In this document: positions 1 through 6,071 of the stretch, one piece after another
Numbering within the stretch: position 1 is the first letter of the stretch
Layout of the letters: each line of letters begins with the position of its first letter
Assembly: GCA_050729115.1 (NCBI GenBank)
Contig: JBOHKK010000289.1
Location: 1 to 8,142 of the forward strand
DNA: 8,142 nucleotides
Source of the DNA: JBKPNX01 sp050729115
Lineage (GTDB): Bacteria; Pseudomonadota; Alphaproteobacteria; Geminicoccales; Geminicoccaceae
Direction of reading: 5' to 3'
Notes under the pieces: model-generated
What the model was told of the DNA's origin: nothing
What the model saw: only the letters and a program-made list of their open reading frames with translations
Database searches by the model: none
Program-made: the position numbers and the translations under genes

Positions 1-38
1 CCCAACCACCCACCGATGGTACCCTTGGGGTGGTTGGG
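1..38. repeat. Perfect 11-bp inverted repeat at the window edge
   Basis: CCCAACCACCC at 1-11 is the exact reverse complement of 28-38, with a 16-nt spacer. There is no T-run after the right arm, so it is not a standard rho-independent terminator for the + strand. It lies about 50 bp before the DUF4157 gene and could be an operator, a transcript hairpin or the edge of a larger repeat cut off by the window. The pairing is seen directly; the role is unknown. Confidence 0.5.
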
Positions 39-90
39 AGGGGGAGCGGGCCGGGACCGCGGGTCTACCTAAGGGGAAAATGGTCTGGCC

Positions 91-1536
91 ATGGCGTTTG
101 CTCTCGCGTCCAGAACCCGGAACAGGAAGGCGGCCCCGGTCGTGGGAGCAGCCAGGCGGAGGCCTGCGCGCACCGCCCTTGGAATTCTTGGACGGCCCGA
201 AGGCGGGGGCCTCGGATCGGGCCCGGCCCTCACAGCGAGGTCGACCGCGCCCGCCATCCAGACCAAGCTCGAGATCGGCAGGCCGAACGACAGGTTCGAG
301 CAGGAAGCCGACCGGGTCGCCGAGGAGGTCGTGCGCATGCCGACGGCAACAGCCACGATGTCGACGGCGCCCGCCGGCGCTGACAGTAGGGCGCCATCCA
401 TTCCGAGGCTGTCCTCGGCGGGTGAGGAGAAGCTCCACACGCCATCGGTCCAGAGACTGTGCTCGGCGTGTGAGGAGAAGCTCCATCGGCAGGCGGCGGA
501 GAACGAGGAAGAGGAGGAGGAACTCTTACAGACCAAGTCCGCGAGCGGCGCTGCGCCGATGCTGGCGCCGGAGATCGCATCGCGCATCGATACGGTCATG
601 ACCGGCAGCGGTCGGCCATTGCCCGAACCCGTAAGGACCTATTTCGAGCCGCGCTTCGGTCATGACTTCACCCAGGTCCGAATCCACCAAGGAGCCGCGG
701 CCTCCCGGTCGGCGCGCATGATCAACGCGCAGGCGTATACGGTCGGAAAGCACATTGTCTTCAGTGAAGGGCAGTATGCGCCGGAGACGAGCACAGGGCG
801 CGAACTGCTCGCCCACGAGCTCACCCACGTGGTGCAACAAGCCAGGGGCGGGCCTGCGGTCCAGCGCAGGAGCAAGTTCACCGATCCAACCCCCGCCCGG
901 GAGAACCCGATAAAGCGGGTGCTGTCGGAGCCCACCCTTGGCCTTACGACGCCAACCGTCAACGGCAAGCCGCTCCCCGACCTGCAAACTGCAGGCTCGC
1001 TGCTCTTCAAGGCCCTCGAACCTAAGGAATCCTCCTACGATGCCAGCACGAAGCAATGCCGATTCGCCGAGTTCGACGTGGCCATCTCGGCCAATGTCAC
1101 GGTGATCACTCAACCGACCAACAACCGGTGGACGATGAGCCTCCCCGGCACCGCCGTCAAAGGCATTTCGGCCTGCCACGGCCAGCCGAGCGTGCCGGTG
1201 ACCATGACCGGCAAGCCCGACGGCCAGACGATCGTGAACCTGGTCGACCGGTACGAGCAGGAGCACGTCGACGATTTGAAGCAACTCTACGCCAAGCACC
1301 TCGAAGCGCACTTCAACTGGCTCATGGGCCTGCGCGCGCAGGGTGACGACACCGGCAAATGCCAGGCCAAGCTCATGGCGACCCTGGGCAACAAGGACGC
1401 TGTTGCCGTCCATACCTTTGCGACCGAATGGCTTGCCGCCGTCGCAGCGCGAGACGCCAAGGGAGGGCACACCCTGAAGAACAGCGTGAGAACTGCCGCC
1501 AAGTGCGCCAGCGTCACCATCGAGACGTCGAAATAA
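91..1536 (+). CDS. eCIS core domain (DUF4157) putative metallopeptidase
   Basis: A 481-residue protein. Residues 1-36 form a basic, Arg/Pro/Ala-rich leader. Residues 55-83 (IQTKLEIGRPNDRFEQEADRV...) match the usual N-terminal motif of DUF4157 proteins. Residues 103-134 are two 16-residue repeats, followed by an acidic Glu run (139-144). The DUF4157 core runs from about 160 to 250, with FGHDF at 189-193 and the HELTHVVQQ motif at 242-250, in which H242, E243 and H246 form an intact HExxH zinc-peptidase signature. Residues 255-481 form a separate domain with four cysteines (323, 362, 424, 472) and YEQEH at 388-392, which resembles HExxH with the first His changed to Tyr. DUF4157 proteins are frequently associated with extracellular contractile injection systems as cargo or accessory proteins. 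That link is family knowledge; no eCIS structural gene is present here. The ATG at 91 is supported by the same leader in the next gene; AAGGGG at 71-76 is a rather distant ribosome binding site. The C-terminal domain may be DUF922-like, but I am not certain. Confidence 0.92.
   Translation: MAFALASRTRNRKAAPVVGAARRRPARTALGILGRPEGGGLGSGPALTARSTAPAIQTKLEIGRPNDRFEQEADRVAEEVVRMPTATATMSTAPAGADSRAPSIPRLSSAGEEKLHTPSVQRLCSACEEKLHRQAAENEEEEEELLQTKSASGAAPMLAPEIASRIDTVMTGSGRPLPEPVRTYFEPRFGHDFTQVRIHQGAAASRSARMINAQAYTVGKHIVFSEGQYAPETSTGRELLAHELTHVVQQARGGPAVQRRSKFTDPTPARENPIKRVLSEPTLGLTTPTVNGKPLPDLQTAGSLLFKALEPKESSYDASTKQCRFAEFDVAISANVTVITQPTNNRWTMSLPGTAVKGISACHGQPSVPVTMTGKPDGQTIVNLVDRYEQEHVDDLKQLYAKHLEAHFNWLMGLRAQGDDTGKCQAKLMATLGNKDAVAVHTFATEWLAAVAARDAKGGHTLKNSVRTAAKCASVTIETSK
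393..488 (+). repeat. Two tandem 48-bp repeats inside the DUF4157 gene
   Basis: Units 393-440 and 441-488 both encode a 16-residue module of the form P-S-x-x-R-L-x-S-A-x-E-E-K-L-H. The second unit carries CSAC (a CxxC pair, C124 and C127), whereas the first has SSAG at the same place, so both cysteines are absent from one copy. Short Cys/Glu-rich modules are common between the N-terminal motif and the core of DUF4157 proteins. The repeat is read directly from the sequence; whether CxxC binds metal is unknown. Confidence 0.8.
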
Positions 1537-1654
1537 CCGCGTGAAACCATGGCCAGCCTTGCCCGCCGCGCGTGTCACGGCGTCCGTTCTCCAAGCGCGC
1601 TTGATGACCGACGCCGGCACCTAGACATTCCTTCGCTTCCTGGCCGAATGAAAC

Positions 1655-1671
1655 CCGACTAACATAGTCGG
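1655..1671. promoter_or_regulatory. 7-bp dyad upstream of the second leader gene
   Basis: CCGACTA at 1655-1661 and TAGTCGG at 1665-1671 are perfect reverse complements around a 3-nt ACA centre, ending 27 nt before the ATG at 1699. The size and position suit an operator or a small 5' leader hairpin. No comparable dyad is seen before the first gene, so a shared regulator is not indicated. Confidence 0.35.
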
Positions 1672-1684
1672 CAGGTTGAGATGC

Positions 1685-1689
1685 AGGGG
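1685..1689 (+). promoter_or_regulatory. Ribosome binding site that selects ATG 1699
   Basis: AGGGG lies 9 nt before the ATG at 1699. An in-frame ATG at 1681 would add six residues but would place this motif inside the coding sequence. The protein from 1699 begins MAVAFASR, matching MAFALASR at the start of the upstream gene, which supports the downstream start. Confidence 0.6.
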
Positions 1690-1698
1690 TACGTGGCC

Positions 1699-1806
1699 AT
1701 GGCCGTTGCATTCGCGTCCAGATCTTCCGGTGGGAAGCCCGCCCCGGCGACGCGAGCAGCCAAGCGGAGGCCCGGCCGCGCACCGCTTGGAATCGGTGCA
1801 CGCCCC
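1699..1806 (+). repeat. Second copy of the 108-bp leader-coding sequence
   Basis: This segment matches 91-198 codon for codon without gaps. Shared blocks include GCGTCCAGA, GCCCCG and GCAGCC followed by CGGAGGCC. The encoded leaders share M-A-x-A-x-A-S-R, then K, AP, AA, RRP, R, LGI and RP. After residue 36 the two proteins diverge apart from short motifs. Duplication of the 5' end, or a modular leader joined to different C-terminal domains, would both explain this. Confidence 0.7.
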
Positions 1807-2676
1807 GTAGCCTGGGCCTCCGATGCCAAAGGAGGCTCGAGTACGACCAAGATCGCTGGCTTCGGTCACGATTTCCGCCTCAATCCGGTGCATGCGAGGA
1901 CGCCGGTAGCAGCGCAGCCGAGCGTGAGCGGCGAAGCCACACATACAGCGAACAGCGCATCCCCTATCGCCCGGGACTTTGCTGCACTACGGGCCTTCCC
2001 CATTCAGGCGCCCCGGATGCACGGGCGATCGCGGGTCGACATTCCCTCCAGCGCGCCCGGGGAGATTGTCGATCAGCCGCAAGGGCAAGCCGGCACGACG
2101 ACAGGGTCGCCCACGCCAACGCCCGCCTCAGCTGAGTCATGCGGGCAACCGAGAAGCATGCACAAGCTCACGTCGGGTGCGTTCCTCGGTGGATTGACAA
2201 TGGATGATTATTACCCGGACCTTGCCGGCCGAGGGTTCTACGATCACCCCGGTACGGGCGGCACGTTTGACACCGGTAGTCGCGCAGGAGCGAATATTCA
2301 ACTCTACGGCGTCATCCCGAGCCCTTGTTTGCCAAGTCAGTTCCGCCTGGAGCAGACCGTCACGCGCACCCGTTTCCGCATCAACGGCGCCGTTCACCCC
2401 GAAGAAGGACGAACGTTCGACGACATCGCCAAGTCTGGGCGAGATGCCTCGCGGCCACCGTTTCGCCAGGAGTTCTTGGGCGGCGGCACGGCACCCCTCG
2501 GCTACGTCATCTCGATGGCCGACCCGCCGAGCACTGGGTACAACTCGACGAGCAACATCGAGCATGATCGCGATTTCGTCACGACATTGGTGGGGTCGAG
2601 CGGGCGGCGATCGGTCAGCTGGTCGCTCTCAACCCGGATATCGGGGGGGAGCGTCACCAAGAACGTTCTGACGTGA
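1699..2676 (+). CDS. Putative eCIS-type cargo: DUF4157-like leader plus unknown domain
   Basis: A 325-residue protein. Residues 1-36 align without gaps to the leader of the preceding DUF4157 gene (20 of 36 identical by eye, with similar DNA). FGHDFRLNPVHA at 55-66 resembles the short N-terminal FGHDF motif seen ahead of many DUF4157 cores. There is no HExxH and no EQEADRV motif, so the peptidase core is absent. Residues about 70-145 are a low-complexity Pro/Ser/Ala linker. Residues about 147-325 look like one folded domain, beginning SCGQPRSMHKLTSG and containing DDYYPDLAGRGFYDH, an FRING-like strand, GRTFDDIAKSGRDA, and an ending rich in Ser and Gly. I do not recognise this domain and assign no activity. 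No hydrophobic signal peptide is seen. The layout of shared leader, linker and variable C-terminal domain suggests a cargo or effector, and the upstream gene may be in the same operon (162 bp apart). That role is inference. Confidence 0.85.
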   Translation: MAVAFASRSSGGKPAPATRAAKRRPGRAPLGIGARPVAWASDAKGGSSTTKIAGFGHDFRLNPVHARTPVAAQPSVSGEATHTANSASPIARDFAALRAFPIQAPRMHGRSRVDIPSSAPGEIVDQPQGQAGTTTGSPTPTPASAESCGQPRSMHKLTSGAFLGGLTMDDYYPDLAGRGFYDHPGTGGTFDTGSRAGANIQLYGVIPSPCLPSQFRLEQTVTRTRFRINGAVHPEEGRTFDDIAKSGRDASRPPFRQEFLGGGTAPLGYVISMADPPSTGYNSTSNIEHDRDFVTTLVGSSGRRSVSWSLSTRISGGSVTKNVLT

Positions 2677-2685
2677 AGCACCTCT

Positions 2686-3057
2686 TCAGCGCGCTCTTCT
2701 TCGAAGTTCCTCGATCGCCAGAGTGCATTGACCAATGGCAGCGTAGTCCCATTCATCTTTGGGCTCACGCTGCTGGTAGCGCCTGCGCAGTTCGCGGAGC
2801 GGCGCGAGGCTGCGAACATCGCCGATGCGGCTCAGCACTAGAGCGATGTAAGCCATCCGTTTCTTCGGTACTTTGCCGCGCATGCGCTCCAGCAGAAGCG
2901 GTACGATCTCGGTGCCCATGTTGGCGAGCTCTCGCACCGCATCGGGCTCAGGCAATTCCGGCGTTCCGAGGTCGTAGGAAACCGGCTCGACGCGGTCGAG
3001 GTCGCTGAGAAGCGCCTCCATCTTTTCGGCGAGTGCGGACGATTTCACGTTGTCCAT
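2686..3057 (-). CDS. Small HEAT-repeat-like protein
   Basis: From the ATG at 3057 the product is 123 residues, soluble and mostly helical. From about residue 40 it reads AVRELANMGTEIVPLLLERM, then KKRMAYIALVLSRIGDVRSLAPLRELRRRY. This is the two-helix pattern with a conserved Gly/Asp turn that is typical of HEAT/PBS-lyase-type repeats, which usually serve as protein-binding scaffolds. The frame stays open upstream to 3228, but that extension (for example from an ATG at 3105) looks unlike the rest and has no ribosome binding site. AGGG directly abuts the ATG at 3057, so the start remains uncertain. The gene converges tail to tail on the unknown-domain gene with 9 bp between stops. Whether it is functionally tied to that gene, for example as a cognate binding or protective partner, cannot be told from the sequence. 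Confidence 0.65.
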   Translation of the reverse strand: MDNVKSSALAEKMEALLSDLDRVEPVSYDLGTPELPEPDAVRELANMGTEIVPLLLERMRGKVPKKRMAYIALVLSRIGDVRSLAPLRELRRRYQQREPKDEWDYAAIGQCTLAIEELRRRAR

Positions 3058-3378
3058 CCCTGAGCAGGCTACGAAGGTGAGCACGCCAAAGTAGAAGTTT
3101 GGCATCAAGCCGGATACTGCAATCTGCCAGTTGCCCCCCGCAAGGCCGGTCGAGGAGTGAACTTCTCGATGAAGGTGATGATCGCCATGGGCGCCTCGCG
3201 TCGTGAGGGAAGAAGCGGCGTCGGTCAAGCAACTGGCAGCGCAGCGCCGCGCAGGGTGTCTCGCACGTGGCGTTGCCGATAGCGTCCCCGGCCGATCCCA
3301 TGGACCGCCGAGCGCATCCTTCCTGGTGGCGAGCGCCCTGATCCACGACCGCGCGGCGGCGCTCAGCTCGCGGACACG
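3058..3378. other. 321-bp stretch without a confident gene
   Basis: On the - strand an ORF from ATG 3188 (MAIITFIEKFTPRPALRGAT...) stops after 27 residues. Its stop overlaps the ATG at 3105 as TGATG, and the frame from 3105 runs into the HEAT-like gene. Neither short piece has a good ribosome binding site or a recognisable family, so this may be decayed coding sequence upstream of that gene. The + strand frames look like GC-rich shadow. No promoter or terminator is convincing. Confidence 0.4.
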
Positions 3379-4395
<1,017 letters not shown>

Positions 4396-4872
4396 GGCCA
4401 AGGCATGCCCCCCCTTGCGCGCTGCACGGCTTGCCGCCGCGACACCTGTCGCGGGCCCGCCGCCAACGCTCTTGCTGTGGTTGCCGCCCGGTCCCGGTCA
4501 CCCGATCGGCCGGCGATCCGGCTGTGACTGCCCGACCAGCACCATTATCCATGCACCTCAAGTTGAACGCAACCATACGAGCATCGCCGCGCAAGCATTG
4601 CATCAGGGGGCCGCGGCACCCATCAGGCATGCTCAGGCGATCGCGATCGGCCAAAGCATGGGGACGGCCTTCAGGAGGCCATCCGGCGGGTCCGCGGGAC
4701 GGGCCGGTCAACGGCCGGGCCAAGGCTCGGTTGCGGATCAGGAAGGAGCGACGCCGCAAACCGGCATTGCTGCGGTCATCGCGCCCGAGCCTCAAAAGGC
4801 GTAATGGCTCGTCGGGCGCTGGCACCACGACTTGCGGCCATCCCGGACAATCCTCGTCGCCGGCGCACATCG

Positions 4873-4897
4873 GGAACGGCCCTGATCATGAGCCGTT
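4873..4897 (+). promoter_or_regulatory. Candidate EcfG (general stress sigma) promoter
   Basis: GGAAC at 4873-4877 is followed after 16 nt by CGTT at 4894-4897. This matches the GGAAC-N16/17-CGTT consensus of EcfG-type sigma factors in alphaproteobacteria. Transcription would begin at roughly 4905, giving a short leader before the ATG at 4932. The same bases form an inverted repeat (GAACGGC at 4874-4880, GCCGTTC at 4892-4898), so a dyad operator or hairpin is the alternative reading. Confidence 0.55.
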
Positions 4898-4919
4898 CTC
4901 TACGTATTGGGCTCGATGG

Positions 4920-4925
4920 AGGAGG
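4920..4925 (+). promoter_or_regulatory. Strong ribosome binding site of the DUF3008 gene
   Basis: A perfect AGGAGG sits 6 nt before the ATG at 4932. It fixes that start, although the reading frame stays open much further upstream. Confidence 0.85.
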
Positions 4926-4931
4926 ACCAGA

Positions 4932-5123
4932 ATGCCAGCGAAGTCACAAGCACAGCAGAAGGCGGCAGGGGCGGCGCTCGCCGCCAAGCGTGGCGATCAG
5001 AAGGTGAGCGATCTCAAAGGCCCTGCGAAATCGATGTACAAATCGATGAGCGAACGGCAGCTGGACGAGATGGCCTCGACGAAGAGGAAGAGCAAGCCAA
5101 AGACCGCCTCCAAGAAGAAGTGA
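4932..5123 (+). CDS. DUF3008 family small basic protein
   Basis: A 63-residue, Lys/Ala/Ser-rich protein beginning MPAKSQAQQKAAGAALAAKR, with SDLKGPAKSM, then SMSERQLDEMASTKRKSKP and a poly-Lys end. From memory this matches the DUF3008 family in both length and motif order (MPAKS-AQQ-AAGAALAAKRG, LKG-SKSM, MSE-L-EMASTKRK-KP). The family has no established biochemical function. It is widespread in Proteobacteria, and its basic, probably disordered sequence suggests nucleic-acid or stress association. The start is set by the AGGAGG site, and the upstream GGAAC-N16-CGTT element suggests general-stress control. It stands alone; neither neighbour appears to be in an operon with it. Confidence 0.9.
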   Translation: MPAKSQAQQKAAGAALAAKRGDQKVSDLKGPAKSMYKSMSERQLDEMASTKRKSKPKTASKKK

Positions 5124-5132
5124 TGTGGCAGA

Positions 5133-5161
5133 CGCTTGCGCAGCGGCGCCCGGCGCAAGTG
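5133..5161 (+). terminator. Hairpin after the DUF3008 gene, possible terminator
   Basis: CGCTTGCGC at 5133-5141 pairs with GCGCAAGTG at 5153-5161 (9 bp, one G-T pair) around an 11-nt loop, starting 9 nt after the stop codon. No T-run follows, so an intrinsic terminator is doubtful; it could stabilise the 3' end instead. The rest of 5162-5367 holds nothing I can support. Confidence 0.35.
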
Positions 5162-5367
5162 CACGTCCCGTGACAGGCGGCATCGTCAGGCCGGACTTCA
5201 TGGCCGGCGGTAGAGTTCGGCCTGAGCAATCACGCAAGCAGGTGTCGGGCGGCTACGTCGTCAGTGACCGGCCGCCGTTGCCCACCCGGTTTTTGGTGGC
5301 ACTGGTGAACGGTTTGGTCGAAGCGCCCGGCAGCTCGTCATCACGATAGCGCCCCTTCGGCTCGCCT

Positions 5368-5654
5368 TCAGGAGCGCCAGCAGGCAACGCCCTGCGGCTC
5401 GAGACGCGGGCCGCCCAGGAGATAACAGGCGGTCGCTGGCCCGTCCCAGCTGTCCGGCCCGTAGTTGAACGCGAAGGTCAGATCGCCCCTGCGGCGCATC
5501 CGGACGTGCGGCGGCAACGGGGCGGCTGGCAGTCCGGCATGGCGGATCAGGATCTGCTCGAGCGTTGCGGCGAGCAGGACCTCGTCCGGCCAGCAGGCGA
5601 GATAACAGCGGCGATTGGCCTGTACCAGGGCCGGCGCGCCGTCGGCAAAGCGGG
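5368..5654 (-). pseudogene. 3' fragment of GH42 beta-galactosidase
   Basis: In the - strand frame ending at TGA 5370-5368, about 95 codons read RFADGAPALVQANRRCYLAC, then WPDEVLLAATLEQILIRHAG, RRRGDLTFAFNYGPDSWDG and LLGGPRLEPQGVACWRS. This looks like the end of a family 42 beta-galactosidase. The first part has the pattern of the trimerisation domain, in which a YLA-x-WPD-type strand is followed by a helix. The second has the C-terminal beta-sandwich pattern, with an FNYG strand and a closing L-x-P-x-GVA strand. The catalytic TIM barrel (several hundred residues) is missing. The fragment begins where the solute-binding protein fragment ends, one frame over, so it has no start of its own and cannot make an enzyme. 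The family call is from memory of motifs. Confidence 0.6.
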
Positions 5655-5957
5655 CTTCATGCGATTGCCGACGAACCAGTAGACGACGTCGGGTGAGGCG
5701 CTGGTCAGCCAGTTGCGGATGGATTTCTTGTAGCTTTCGTGGTCGTAGACATTGAAGCTGACCTCGATGTCGGGGTGCTCCGCCTCGAAGGCTTCGACCG
5801 CTGCTTCCCAGGCCGCCCGGGGCGCCGGGTTGGACGTGTTGGCATTGATGACGAGCGGCTCCGCAAGAGCCTCATGGGCAAGCGCAAGCAGCGCCGACGC
5901 CAGCAGGAATGCAAGAGCGGCCAGCGGGTCGACGACCTGCGCACGCCAACTTTTCAT
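5547..5957 (-). pseudogene. 5' fragment of a sugar ABC transporter substrate-binding protein
   Basis: The ATG at 5957 opens a Sec signal peptide (MKSWRAQVVDPLAALAFLLA, probably cleaved after ALA at residue 32). The mature start EPLVINANTSNP is followed by AWEAAVEAFEAEHPDIEVSF, then YDHESYKKSIRNWLTSASPD and VVYWFVGNRMK at 91-101. These are the hallmarks of the first ~70 mature residues of family 1 extracellular solute-binding proteins, which normally exceed 400 residues. After residue 101 the similarity stops; the frame runs through about 35 unrelated residues to a stop at 5547, because it reads the beta-galactosidase fragment out of frame. The product would be a truncated periplasmic protein without a sugar site. 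The frame is open upstream to 8048, but only as a shadow of the kinase gene. No good ribosome binding site precedes 5957. Confidence 0.75.
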
Positions 5958-6059
5958 GCGTACCGGACGACTTTGCGTATGTGTCCTCGGTTGCAAAAAC
6001 CGATTCTCTTTGTGTCGGCAGCATTCGTCGTGGTCTAACATCAGGCCGAATCCGCTTGC

Positions 6060-6066
6060 AGGAGGT
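6060..6066 (+). promoter_or_regulatory. Ribosome binding site selecting TTG start of kinase
   Basis: AGGAGGT lies 5 nt before the TTG at 6072, a near-ideal Shine-Dalgarno sequence. No ATG or GTG in this frame lies closer, which makes TTG the likely true start. Confidence 0.8.
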
Positions 6067-6071
6067 GCGCC

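Larger units (their letters stand above)
4396..4931. other. About 530-bp intergenic region with EcfG-type promoter at its right end
   Basis: Long open frames cross this stretch on both strands, but their translations are Arg/Pro/Gly-rich with no motif, as expected from GC-rich non-coding DNA. There is a 12-bp palindrome CGATCGCGATCG at 4638-4649. The only convincing element is the promoter candidate at 4873-4897, just before the DUF3008 gene. I see no RNA gene. Confidence 0.5.

Noticed and set aside
526..1620. 364-codon - strand frame opposite the DUF4157 gene
   Set aside because: It is antisense to a gene with clear family motifs, and its own translation shows no domain.
2948..3346. 132-codon - strand frame overlapping the start of the HEAT-like gene
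   Set aside because: Its translation is Arg/Ser-rich with no family pattern, and it overlaps the better-supported frame; I considered a transposase remnant but saw no DDE or other motif.
4820..4835. TGGCAC followed by TTGC, resembling a sigma-54 -24/-12 promoter near the activator gene
   Set aside because: The GG-to-GC spacing is 11 nt instead of the strictly required 10, so it is unlikely to function.
5282..5299. CCACC/GGTGG stem with a T-rich loop as a possible terminator
   Set aside because: Only 5 bp of stem, and the T-run lies in the loop rather than after the stem.
5125..5349. 74-codon GTG-start frame after the DUF3008 gene
   Set aside because: No ribosome binding site and no recognisable sequence; it begins within the hairpin region and has a low-complexity end.
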